NCBI GenBank assembly: GCA_951640165.1 | Contig: OX621257.1 | Span: 8,257,201-8,321,200 of the forward strand | Length of the DNA: 64,000 nucleotides | Direction of reading: 5' to 3' | Source of the DNA: Pseudoips prasinana | Lineage: Eukaryota > Arthropoda > Insecta > Lepidoptera > Nolidae | Shown here: positions 32,150 through 42,164 of the stretch, piece after piece | Numbering within the stretch: position 1 is the first letter of the stretch | Layout: each line of letters begins with the position of its first letter | Notes under the pieces: generated by a model | The model's database searches: none | Told to the model about the DNA's origin: nothing | The model's input: only the letters and a program-made list of their open reading frames with translations | Made by a program: the position numbers and the translations under genes

Positions 32150-32408
32150 CAACAAGTTTTCGTTGATCGATCTGGACGTCTAATATACAATATACATCTA
32201 ATAAAATAAAAACCATTGAAAAATATATAAATGTTAGTACGTTATTTGAGATTTCTACTATAGATATAAAGACAACAAGTTTTTCGTTGATCGATCTGGA
32301 CGTCTAATAAAACTTAAATGTATTATAAGTACTATGAAATTGAATGAAAACCATAGAAATTATTTAAAATGTTAGTACGTTATTTGAGATTTCTACTATA
32401 GATATTAA
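32150..32408. repeat. Tandem duplication of about 125-130 bp
   Basis: CGTTGATCGATCTGGACGTC, then TGTTAGTACGTTATTTGAGA and TTTCTACTATAGATAT occur twice in direct order. The two copies differ by small insertions. Confidence 0.75.
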
Positions 32409-32647
32409 GATTATGATCGGATGATTATTTGTAGGTACAATTTAATGTTATCAGCCATATCTTTGGATGATTTTCGTCTGTTTACGTTTTATCAGCTTAT
32501 CGTATTCGTCGCGTAAGTGTCTAGTACCTACCTACCGATATTATTGTCTTGAATAATTTTTGTACTTGTATACTGAACTATCTAACATAGTGATAAATAA
32601 GTTGCTAGCGAATTGAAATATTGTTACATTAAAATACAAAATAAATA

Positions 32648-32890
32648 GAATATCGCCACCCCAACTCATCCCGTGGGGGGTCGTAGGAGTCGTCCCGATT
32701 ATATCCCGATATTACTACAAACATGTTCTGACTATCTACAAGGATTTTTTTAAACTCTACGTGACTAAAACCTTTTTTATTATATTTTGTGTTCGCAATA
32801 TCATGGTCATAGTATTCAGTAAGAAGTGGCAGTAGCTTCTTCTGGTAGATATTTCCTCGGGTCGACTTCTACGCCATCCCGAAGGGGATC
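32648..32890. repeat. Two family G pieces, opposite orientation
   Basis: 32648-32700 is + strand (GAATATCGCCACCCCAACTC). 32800-32890 is minus (TCGACTTCTACGCCATCCC on the + strand). Decayed. Confidence 0.5.
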
Positions 32891-32894
32891 ATTT

Positions 32895-33245
32895 ATTTAT
32901 TTATAATCTCGCAGGGAAACTCCAAGCATAGCCCTTTCCATTGCTCTTTGGGTGACCTTGAGCCGCCTGATAAGGCCCATAGTGAGCGACCACGTCTCTG
33001 TTCCGTAAGTCATCACTTGCAACACACTCTGGTTGAAGACTTTCGACTTGAGACACTGCGGTATTTGGGACGAGAAGATATTACCTACGTAGCTTCCCGA
33101 ACGCTGCCCAGCCGAGTTGGATTCTACGATTGACCTCCTTCTCAAAGTTGGACCTACCTAGTTTGGTGGTCTGTCCTAGGTAAATATAGTTCTCTACAAC
33201 TTCGAGTGCAGAGTCTCCAACCTTAACTAGAGTGGGAGCCTATGA
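32895..33245 (-). pseudogene. RTE LINE internal fragment
   Basis: On the minus strand it has VEVVENY-like codons, then FEKEVNRRIQLGWAAFGK, IPQCLKSKVFNQSVLQVMTY and GTETWSLTMGLIRRLKVTQR, ending AMERAMLGVSLRDYK. It is the thumb/C-terminal side of the RTE reverse transcriptase, truncated at both ends. Confidence 0.75.
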
Positions 33246-33635
33246 AATAAAAAGTTTCAAGCTTCTAGTTCTAAAAGTGACGATATATACCTTTCGACCC
33301 CTTAAAACCTTTTTTCGCATTAAACATAAGCCTATATCTTTCTCAGACTCTAGAATTTCTGTGTAGTAAATTCCATTTCAATCAGTTATGTAGTTTTGAC
33401 GTGAACGCGCGACAGACAGACAGCCAGACAGAATTACTTTCTCATTTATAATATTATATCGATTTGTATTATTTCCGATATTACGTAGAACTATAGGGCA
33501 AGAACAATTTGTTATTGAAATAAGATAACTAATTTAGAACACAACGGCATTACATCAGTTATATTTGTTGACAAAAATATGTTTAAGTAGCACTGGAGCA
33601 GTGATAGATAAGTATTTATTTGATGTATATAATAT
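33246..33635. other. Nothing clear
   Basis: TTGACGTGAACGCGCGACAG and CAGACAGACAGC resemble a repeat edge; no gene. Confidence 0.35.
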
Positions 33636-33700
33636 ACTGGGAAATTATTCACACACGGCTATCTGATCTCATACTCAACAGAGCTTGTACTATGGAAACT
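33636..33700 (-). mobile_element. SINE-B 3' fragment
   Basis: ACTGGGAAATTATTCACACA and CAGAGCTTGTACTATGGAAA. Confidence 0.6.
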
Positions 33701-33734
33701 ATGTATGTACATAGACGTAAACGTTGTGCATCAC

Positions 33735-33865
33735 TCCTACGCAGGGTCGTGGTAGCTCACACAGCATCTTGAACGTATTATGTGATAAATGGGATAGTCC
33801 GATGCTGGAGCACTGGATATGACTGCACACGGCGTAGACGGTGCCCTAGTACCGCGATATTATTT
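33735..33865 (+). pseudogene. LINE 3' end related to 60816
   Basis: A frame reads SILNVLCDKWDSPMLEHWI, stop, LHTA: the same ending as the LINE at 60816 (SILRALADRWDYPMLARWI). Only the last 40 or so codons survive. Confidence 0.6.
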
Positions 33866-34578
33866 ATTTTATTTCATAGGTACAGAAACAGACTATAGAC
33901 TAATAACAAATCAATAATATCATTTTCTTATAACACTGTTAAATCTAAGGTCCAATTATATCTATACACAACATTTAAAAATTACCAAAATTCTGTGAGT
34001 TAAAAATTAGGAGTTTGAGAGGAATATATAACTAGTACGATTATTACAATAATGTAAATTTAAAATACACAAATTAACAGAAAACTGAACATTATTGTCC
34101 TTTGCTAAAAATTAACAGAAAACTGAACATTGTTGTCCTTTGCTAAAAATAATTTGAATGCATTATAGCTTTGATGAAATATATCAACTTTGGAGCATAT
34201 TTTGTTGTACTGTCCACATTCTTAGTATTGGACTATTTTGAGAAACATTATTATTAATATAAGTTAGAGTAAATAATATATTTATGTATTGTAAAATTAC
34301 TAACATTTAGTTTAGATTTTTGTAACAAACATCGAATACAACATGTACTGAAAAAAATGAATAATAATGATAAATAGTTCTATTAAGTGGACCACATAAA
34401 TACAGTCGAAATGAAACCCTATTTCTTTTGTAATAGGTTTAAAATGGAACATGAAACGCGTAACAGTACTGCGTAAAATGAATATAAGGTATTAAAGTAT
34501 TATAAGGATTTAGGGGGCAAATGCCACCTTTTAGCATTAGAAACCATGATAGTGGTAAGCGCTAAATAGTAGCACATT
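33866..34578. other. AT-rich, with a 38-bp tandem duplication
   Basis: 34071-34146 holds two copies of a unit with AACAGAAAACTGAAC and TTGTCCTTTGCTAA. The rest is unrecognised. Confidence 0.5.
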
Positions 34579-35330
34579 TAAATAAAAAAGTATAGCGTAT
34601 TTTAAGCTTTCAGAACAACTCGACAGTGGAAGTATATCCATCTTACAGAATACTCAATCTTCTCCATGTGTTTGTATGAATGGTATGTGTTTTCTGAGTG
34701 TGAGTGACTATACTAAGAAAAATCTTTCTTTAAATAAAAAAGTATAGCGTATTTAAAGCTTTCAGAACAACTCGACAGTGGAAGCATATCCTTCTTACAG
34801 AATACTCAATCTTCTCCATGTGTTTGTATGAATGGTATGTGTTTTCTGAGTGTGGGTGACCATACTAAGCAAAATCTTTCTTTAAATAAAAAAGTATAGC
34901 GTACTTTAAGCTTTCAGAACAACTCGACAGTGGAAGTATATCCATCTTACAGAATACTCAATCTTCTCCATGTGTTTGTATGAATGGTATGTGTTTTCTG
35001 AGTGTGGGTGACCATACTAAGCAAAATCTTTCTTTAAATAAAAAAGTATAGCGTACTTTAAGCTTTCAGAACAACTCGACAGTGGAAGTATATCCATCTT
35101 ACAGAATACTCAATCTTCTCCATGTGTTTGTATGAATGGTATGTGTTTTCTGAGTGTGGGTGACCATACTAAGCAAAATATTTCTTTAAATAAAAAAGTA
35201 TAGCGTACTTTAAGCTTTCAGAACAACTCGACAGTGGAAGTATATCCATCTTACAGAATACTCAATCTTCTCCATGTGTTTGTATGAATGGTATGTGTTG
35301 TCTGAGTGTGGGTGACCATACTAAGAAAAC
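34579..35330. repeat. Five-copy 152-bp tandem repeat
   Basis: Units start TAAATAAAAAAGTATAGCG at 34579, 34731, 34883, 35035 and 35187, each exactly 152 bp apart. The unit contains CAGAACAACTCGACAGTGG and TCTTCTCCATGTGTTTGTAT. Copies differ by only a few bases, so the array arose recently. No long open frame is shared. Confidence 0.95.
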
Positions 35331-35617
35331 CCATTTATGGGTAACATAAAAAGTTGTCCTGTGCGGGCCTGCAAACATGAGGGAACTGAAATAAGTAGTG
35401 AAGCATCTACTTTAACCACTAACCTACAGGAGCAATCCAGAATGTTTTGGTCTTGGGTGGTCGGGAACGTGTTTTGGGTATAAAGTGTTGTGAGCGCTAT
35501 GGGCTACGGTAACTGCTTACCAAGAGATGGGCCATATGCATTTTTGCAAACCAAGTGTGCAGAAAACACAATTCCGGGTAGCCCCTTAACCAAGCAGAGC
35601 TATTAAGAAAATACACA
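35331..35617. other. No feature recognised
   Basis: Unique within the window, no coding frame of note. Confidence 0.35.
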
Positions 35618-35915
35618 GAGGAAAATACTTGACTCGATAATTTCTCAGTATCATTCCGAAAGCTGGGACAGGCGGTCTAGGCGGACTAGGCGGTATTACA
35701 CCCCCGCACCTCGGAGAGCGTGTAAAGCCGTCGGTCCTATACCTTACCTCTTTCCAATCATGTAGCATCATTCTATCGGATCATGAGAGTGATAGAATAG
35801 CAAGTTTAACTGTGTTTGCGCACACAATTGTGCACTATAATATACCCCGCGCAGATGGTTGGTATCTGCTAAGACTGGCCGTCATGGAATAAATTCGATG
35901 TGGAAGGGGACATAA
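35618..35915 (+). mobile_element. SINE-D, 5'-truncated
   Basis: CTCAGTATCATTCCGAAAGC, CACCTCGGAGAGCGTGTAAA, CGGATCATGAGAGTGATAG and TGCGCACACAATTGTGCAC. Confidence 0.7.
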
Positions 35916-35922
35916 TGATATT

Positions 35923-36214
35923 GTTAGGAACTTTGAAGACTGGCAATGAATCACGTCGGACATTGCCTATATAAGGCTCAGTCAACCAGTGCGTCTCTCT
36001 CTTTTGGGGTCAGACGTCGACGAGGGCGAAGCTCTGCTGGTTTGCGTAACGATTAATCTCAAGCTCAAGTGTAGTTTCTATAACAGTGTGTACACTGTAT
36101 ACACTGTGTACAGTGTATACTGTGTTTATCGTTACAAGTGATTGTCATAAGAAAATTGTTGTTGATTTCTAAATGATTTATTCTGAAGTGTGAATAAACC
36201 TCATTTTTATAACA
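35923..36214 (+). mobile_element. Possible solo LTR
   Basis: A 292-bp segment from TGTTAGGAAC to TTTTTATAACA. It has a TATATAAGG box at about 35970, then TCAACCAGTGCGTCTCTCTC, a palindromic ACACTGT/ACAGTGT tract, and AATAAA about 20 bases before its end. TG...CA ends, a TATA box and a polyadenylation signal fit an LTR. The flanks (GATAT and TCATC) are not a clear target duplication, so this could be something else, such as a promoter with a short first exon. Confidence 0.4.
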
Positions 36215-36440
36215 TCATCATCATCATCATCATCATTACAGCTTAAATAAGTCCACTGCTGGACAAGCCTCCCTCAAGAATCATCTTGAGGGGACTAAAA
36301 CAAGATAAAAGTACTAATTGAATAACCCACCACTAACTGTACCCGGTGCAAAGGTCCCCATCACACTGGCTACATTTCCACGTTGAATGGCGATGGCCAA
36401 CCTCTGCACCAGGTACCAGCCAGAGCGGGAGTATAATATT
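36215..36440 (-). repeat. RTE-tailed element, minus strand
   Basis: (CAT)n from 36215, then GTCCACTGCTGGACAAGCCT and, further on, CACACTGGCTACATTTCCAC and GTTGAATGGCGATGGCCAAC. It shares the RTE tail but not the G body. Confidence 0.5.
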
Positions 36441-37840
36441 TCTGAGTTTCGATCTATATTTGCAACATTCTTAGTTGAACTCGCCGTTAACGTTAATCAT
36501 GATAAAATTCCTAATACTAAAAAAAACCCAATTTCAGACGAGGTGATGAAATATGTTTCTGAAAAAAATGAGAAAATTTCAAAGTTTATTTTATTAATAC
36601 AATAAAATTTATGGCTTCTGTTAAGGTGCTCGCACACTACAAGCGACGCAATTCCTAGCGATAAATATAAGTCCAAAACGCGCACTTTCCACATACGTAT
36701 AGTCTCATGCTAGAGCGAGAACAAAATAAATCTATTCCGTATTTGTATATGTAGTCTTATAGTGTTTTTTACCCATTGATGTATCCTACATGGTTAATTT
36801 TAGGCACGGTAGAATGTAATATAGGTAGGGTAGTTGTCCAAATATGGGAAGGACACAGACTTATTAGTACATACTTATAACATTAAATTACAAGTATTCT
36901 AAATTTCTCATGTTTGTAATGTTCCCAGAATACTGGCAGCATTACCACGCTGTTGTGGCAAGGAGGGTCAGGGAATTGGAAACAAAATCAATTTTACAAA
37001 GGAAACTTTATTGGCGTCGACAGTGGAAAGTCATTTAGAGTCCGCACGTGGCGCACTTCAGAATCCCCGTGACGAACACTGTCAAAGCTAAAGTCCCGAA
37101 GTATACAGCACATTTCCCACTGTGTAGGGAATACTTGGCGCTGTTTACTTTCACTGATCACTTACACTTGATCAGTCTTCCACTATTATTTCTTCTTCTT
37201 CAATTTCACTTGAATTAAAACTAGGGATTATTAGTTACACTTCAGTAAAATGGGAAGCAAAATGATGTAAGGAGGCTAGAACCTCATAAAATAAAACAAG
37301 CAAAGCAAAAAAACTATCGAGTAAGCTGTTGTAGTTAATTACAATAAGTGATATAACAAAATGGCTTATATATTCGTATACAACATTATACAAGAGTGAG
37401 ACTGAGTAAACTTATTTCCGCGATATGAAAACTCACTTTCATCCAACGTTAAATCAGATTACAACGTAAACACACGCTTATGAACTACTATCGCCTTGCG
37501 GCATAATATATTTTTTACCATCTCGCTCACTATACGCCTTCAGCCTTTTATAGTGTGCGTACCCATTTAAAATAAACAAGTTGGTACAATTTACGATTCC
37601 CTTCAAACAGTTTATTTCTCGTTAAGTTCAGAATCAAAGAGATGTTTCGGTGTTGGGTGGGTAATGTACAAGCATTTGATTTTAATAGTTCAACTGTTTT
37701 TAGACGTTCTTCTGAAATTCAGTTTACGGGCTCGTTGTAATAGGGATTACTGAGTGGACTTTCTTGTACTATTTTTTCTTTATTTGGCCTTTACGACCGC
37801 CGTAGATGGTGATAGTGGATTTGGAGATGATGTCTAGGGT
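36441..37840. other. Mostly unrecognised, repeat-poor
   Basis: There are weak repeats only: GGCTAGAACCTCATAAAAT at about 37275 recurs near 41610 and, inverted, near 39860. A 72-codon frame at 36387-36605 has no family feature. A host first exon of the Kazal-like gene could lie here, but I cannot identify it. Confidence 0.35.
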
Positions 37841-38209
37841 GGACCACGCTACGTATAAGATGCCTATTCAGTCTGACCTTGAGTAAACCCATTTTTTATG
37901 TCTCTTAAAGCACGTAGTTCACAAGAGTATTCAACTTTCCATTAAGGTTGGCCATACAAATGGAAAAAGAGGACGAAAAATGCCTGGTAGGGCCAGAAAC
38001 AGACGCTCATTACGTACAGGCGGGATGCACACCGGCGCGTTCTTGTACCATGGCATGCGCGGCTCAAATTACCACAAAGCGCGCGCCATACCGTCGCGTT
38101 GGTTCCATTTTGCCTCATCTTGAGTCCAAGATGGGGAAGAAGGAGTCACTTATAGACTAACTCAGATGCTCACCGTACATGCGTGCTTCAGTGAGTATCT
38201 GAGCCAGAT
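37841..38209. other. GC-richer unrecognised stretch
   Basis: Contains a 70-codon frame (37948-38160) with CTPARSCTMACAAQITTKRA. Base composition differs from its surroundings and runs into the repeat that follows, so it is probably part of a mobile element. Confidence 0.3.
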
Positions 38210-38815
38210 CGGCCAAGAAGCGAGAACACAGTGTCACCACTACCGAACCGACCTGGACTTCGCCTAGCATACGATAAGAGGCGAATCCTGATCACTTCGA
38301 ACGGACAGGATCTTTCGCCGCCGGTAGTCTTTTATACAATGCTAGCAGGTGACTCCACCCAGTTGGTCGCCGTGGCACATCTGTTCTGCAAACCAGTCAT
38401 GCTCCAGAAGGAGGCCTCCAAGCGGGATCTGGAACGAGCCAATCCATCTCGCAAATGGAGGAGGCGTCGGGGTGGTGGCGGCAGCCAGTGACCCAACTTC
38501 CCTTGGAGTTGCGGTCGTGTAAGAGAAGTATCTTCTACTGCCGCCTGTCTGTATGTATCCGTGCCGATTGCCAAGAGTTGGGGACACACAGTTGGAACTC
38601 TGGAGGGCAAACTAGAGCCCTCCCAAGTCCCACTACCTGGTAATTGGTGCAAAAGGGGGTTACCGGAGCAGCATACCCGGGGATCAGCTGGCAGAAGAAA
38701 TCCACGGCAGACTAGGTTTAGTCAGTGTGGTTCCGCCATACCCACCCGCAGACTCTTTTTGCGGGTGGCATGCGTAGGCTTTCTATGGCAAGAACTGGGG
38801 GAAACCACATAACTA
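38210..38815 (+). mobile_element. GC-rich repeat with RLFLRVACVG peptide
   Basis: It matches 53745-54200 (other strand) over about 450 bp. Shared landmarks are a GCTAGCAGGTGACTCC / GCTGGCGGGAGACTCC start, a CAGAAGTATC-type middle, and an end coding PTRRLFLRVACVG here and PNRRHFLRVACVG there. The shared peptide suggests an old coding region of an unknown element. Several overlapping open frames here reflect high GC rather than genes. Confidence 0.5.
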
Positions 38816-39326
38816 AACTGGTCATACAAAGTGAACTAGTCTAAACTCGGGAATAAATGTGGTACACTTACTTAAATGTTGTACAGTATATCACATTCGG
38901 TTACTGCGGTTAGCTGTATCTAGATAGATTCGACTAAACTTAGATATAGTCGCACTTTGGGTTTTAGCCGTAACACTTTCTTTATACGGTTTTTCTAATA
39001 GGTATGTGTAAAAACTGGTCACATAAATATGAACGTGAAATAATAAAATGCGTTATTACAACCAGCTTGTAGCTAATCAGACGAAGTATGGCTGTACTTG
39101 TACAAAGCTTAAATTCGGTTTCGCGTGGAGTTTAAAAGCTACCACGTCCGTTGGGTTAATATCTAGTAAGTCCGCACGTAGCTAGGTTAATTTTTCTTTT
39201 TTTTATCAAAAATATGCTTGAAACAATATATTATGAAAACTCGCCATATAGCACTTGTAATGGCAGGAAATTCGATTTTTTTTTACAACCTTAACCTACT
39301 TACGTTTATAACATAATATAACAATC
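38816..39326. other. No feature recognised
   Basis: No gene or clear repeat. Confidence 0.4.
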
Positions 39327-39512
39327 ATCATCATCATCATATCAACCAAAAGACGTCCACTGCTGGAAAAAGGCCTACCCAAAGATCCAGCGGATTTTAG
39401 TGACCCCCACAAGAACATCGGTCCATTCTGCTGAGTGCCTGCTTACGCTTTGTTTTCCGGTTCATGGTTGCCACTCGAGACCTTTCCGTCCCAAAGGCCG
39501 GCGAGCCCAATT
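39327..39512 (-). pseudogene. RTE LINE 3' end
   Basis: Starts (CATCAT)n at the left, then AAAGACGTCCACTGCTGG. The minus-strand frame has (V)ATMNRKTKRKQALSRMDRC, a decayed version of the RTE C-terminus. Confidence 0.65.
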
Positions 39513-39760
39513 GTTTAATAATAATATAACAAAAATAAATAATAGTTACTTTACTTTTCCACCCAAAAACATATCCCTCAAATAAAATAATAAAATAAAA
39601 TAAATAAATAATAATGAAATAAAAATAATAAAAATAACTGGCAAAACACCTCCATCTCATAAAAACTACATGCTTTATTATTTGAAAATTGTAATCTCAA
39701 ATGTTAATAACTTTGCCATGGCTCATTCGGGACAGAGGAAAAGGAAACGTGTGTGTGCCA

Positions 39761-39803
39761 GCAGCATATTATGCTATTGGTACCAAATAGCATAATATGC
39801 TGC
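39761..39803. repeat. 43-bp hairpin
   Basis: GCAGCATATTATGCTATT faces AATAGCATAATATGCTGC around GGTACC. Confidence 0.8.
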
Positions 39804-39934
39804 TTAGGGCTTTTAAATTGATCCTCGGTGCTTTAGCTTCTCGAGTTGCAATTCTCTCGTTTTATGAGGCTATAACGTCTTTATATCATTCTGTCTCCCA
39901 CTTTGCTCTGGAGGGAAGTGAACTATTCATTTTT

Positions 39935-40085
39935 TAACACCTCCTTGTTTCTTTCTGATTAAATTCGTTGCGGGATCCAAAACAGTTAAAGTGATTCCCT
40001 GGGACATGCCTGAGCCTCACCACTCAGTGTCATTTCATTGTGTGCCACTGTTGACCCTGGCTTACAGGAGTTGCAGTGATGGGAA
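39935..40085 (+). repeat. Dispersed copy of the 13.6-kb tandem unit
   Basis: TTCTTTCTGATTAAATTCGT, GCGGGATC, GGGACATGCCTGAGCCTCAC and ACAGGAGTTGCAGTG. Confidence 0.7.
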
Positions 40086-40229
40086 ATAGGGAGGGACTAG
40101 TCCCGATTTAAAAAAAAAGCAACATAGGCTACGATGACCGTTATTTACAAAGTTACCCGTTTACTTGTTTGCCAGCTAAGTAATATAAATTTTAAGAAAA
40201 TTGCTTTATACTTTCAATTTTATTTTCAG

Positions 40230-40380
40230 TTATTACGATCTTCTCGTTGTTCATTACACAAGCATTATCAGCCTACAGAAAGGAAATTATAAAATATCCG
40301 CAAGATACAGAATTTTGGGTGACAGACTTTTTCGTTAAAGGATGCAAAAATTTTTTGGAGTCCTGCCCTAAGTCGTATAA
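40230..40380 (+). CDS. Kazal-like secreted protein, exon with end of signal peptide
   Basis: The acceptor TTTTATTTTCAG ends at 40229 and the donor GTAAGT begins at 40381, both near consensus. Only one of the three frames is open: 2 bases, 49 codons, then AA. It reads ITIFSLFITQALSA (hydrophobic, signal-peptide-like), YRKEIIKYPQDTEFWVTD and FFVKGCKNFLESCPKSY. The trailing AA joins the leading A of the exon at 45480 to make Lys, so phases fit. Two cysteines (GCKN, ESCP) are the first two of a Kazal-like set. Kazal domains usually inhibit serine proteases outside the cell, but function here is inference. An upstream exon must supply the start codon and one base; I could not find it. The exon sits in transposon-dense DNA but is itself free of repeats. 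Confidence 0.7.
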
Positions 40381-40404
40381 GTAAGTTACTTTTTTTCTCT
40401 TTTA

Positions 40405-40602
40405 AAAGACAACGCCCGCACTAGTGAATCTGATCCTTGTGTCGCGGGGTACTTTACAAACATGTAATACACGGACACAAATTACATCCAGACTCAGAAC
40501 AACTATTTATGGGTCGCACAAATAGTAGTCTGGCGCGGGACTCGAACCCGCGACACAAAGCGGCGAGGCGACTGTCTAAGCCACTGCGCCACACGTGCAG
40601 TC
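40405..40602 (-). mobile_element. SINE-C in intron
   Basis: The minus-strand head is CTGCACGTGTGGCGCAGTGG with GGGTTCGAGTCCCGCG. It starts only 24 bases after the splice donor. Confidence 0.8.
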
Positions 40603-40827
40603 TACCAAATTAATTTTGTTTAATTTTAATAGTCGTTTAATCTATTTTTTATATTAGCTTCACTTGTATGTTTGTTAGTAACCGACTCCTTTGGGTGCGA
40701 TTTTGACACACTTTAAACGGTCAGATTTCATTCAAACTTTGTAATTTTTTTTGTAACATAAAAGATGTAAAAATTGATATGTTTTGATGTGTATTATTTA
40801 ATCATGGAAAAGTGGATAGACCGATTT

Positions 40828-41036
40828 GACGGTCACCGTAGCCTAGTTGGTAGTGCTCCTGCCTTCCAAGCAAATATTTGTGTGATTAGCACGAATATTT
40901 GTTTCTGAGTTATGCATGTTTTCTATGTATTTAAGTATTTATCTATCAATATAAGTATGTATATCGTCGCCTGGTACCTATAGTACAAGCTTTGCTTAGT
41001 TTGGGGCTAGGAAGATCTGTGTGACATTGTCCCTAG
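40828..41036 (+). mobile_element. SINE-A lacking the B box
   Basis: GACGGTCACCGTAGCCTAGT head, then a jump from GCCTTCCAAG straight to CAAATATTTGTGTGAT. About 40 bases including the B box are deleted, so it could no longer be transcribed by polymerase III from its own promoter. Confidence 0.8.
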
Positions 41037-41335
41037 GTATTAGGTATTGTATAAAAAACCACGTGGCGCAGCCAGTAATGTAATAAATTATAAGAGATGT
41101 TTTCCATTTGTCCCTTTTCCTATTATTGATTTCCAGAATGATTGAAACGAGTTACATATGACCTCGGAAACGCTTAGAACTTAGTTCCCCATAGAATCAG
41201 TAACGCTGATGATTAGACCAGGCGCCACGAATGTTTTAATGGATGTCAAGTCAGGTCTCACATTAGTTACATGAATCCCTGAATCTTGAACGATTATTTA
41301 TTATTATATATAAGTTAGACGAATAGTTGTCCAAT

Positions 41336-41404
41336 GTACGGATTGAATCTGAAATTCTTAATCCCGATTAAGAATTGAATTTGAATTTCAGATTCAATCC
41401 GTAC
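41336..41404. repeat. Imperfect palindrome
   Basis: GTACGGATTGAATCTGAAAT faces ATTTCAGATTCAATCCGTAC with CTTAATCCCGATTAAG between. Confidence 0.8.
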
Positions 41405-41472
41405 AGTAGGTAAGTGAGTGGTACAGATGTGCTAGCGAGGTGATGTAGTAACGTAACTTTAGGGAAGTTGCC

Positions 41473-41552
41473 GATTTCGGTACCAAAAGAATTTGTTTTG
41501 CACACATGCAGTCTATAATGTGTGCAAAACAAATTCTTTTGGTACCGAAATC
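41473..41552. repeat. Perfect 35-bp inverted repeat
   Basis: The left arm (41473-41507) starts GATTTCGGTACCAAAAG. The right arm (41518-41552) is its exact complement. The loop is 10 bases. Confidence 0.9.
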
Positions 41553-41829
41553 GCAACTTTAATTCCATTTCCAATTCCCTCCTGAGCAAAGTGATATAAA
41601 AATGCTAGAGCCTCATAAAACAAGAAAATTGCGAATAGGGAAGCTGTTATATTTGATGCCACGCTGGAGACACACGCTACTTCAAACTTATTTATTTGTC
41701 AAACATAGGTGTACAAAGATCTTATGTTATAATATTATATAGTGTGCGCTATGTTTTGCCAATAATGACATACACATTTTTCAAATATGTACAAAACTTA
41801 TGGAGAAATTACAGTACAGCAGACATTAT

Positions 41830-42120
41830 AGAATTATAGTATTACTTAAATTAAATTATCATTAAAAAATCATCTAATGTGTAATAACACTTTGTAAGTA
41901 ATTAATAGCTCCCACAAAATGACTTTAATTTTTTCTCAGGTATTTTATTATAGATTTGAGGAGCAATACCAAAAAAAATCTTTTTCATAAGTGCAGTTTT
42001 ACATTTCACATGGCATAATGTGTTAATATATTGAGCTCGGATTGGCATTTTCTTTACTGTAGCTAGTTTTTGGAATAAGTCTGGATTGTTTTTAATAAAT
42101 AATGCGGTCTCAAACGCGCG
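41830..42120 (-). pseudogene. LINE C-terminal remnant
   Basis: On the minus strand it reads AFETALFIKNNPDLFQKLA, VKKMPIRAQYINTLCHVKC and KKIFFGIAPQIYNKIPEKK, then stop. IAPxIYNKIP marks the C-terminal tail of a jockey/CR1-group LINE. Confidence 0.6.
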
Positions 42121-42164
42121 CGCTTCAAGTAAGCATATTATGTTTTAAATACTGTGTTGATCGT

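Noticed and set aside
34579..35330. CRISPR-like array
   Set aside because: Units are directly adjacent 152-bp repeats with no variable spacers, in eukaryotic DNA.
36387..36605. 72-codon + strand frame upstream of the Kazal-like exons
   Set aside because: Starts in a G/RTE-related repeat and has no signal peptide or splice donor in the phase needed for the exon at 40230.
38332..38652. Several overlapping open frames on both strands
   Set aside because: They overlap in five frames over a GC-rich repeat; none has support over the others.
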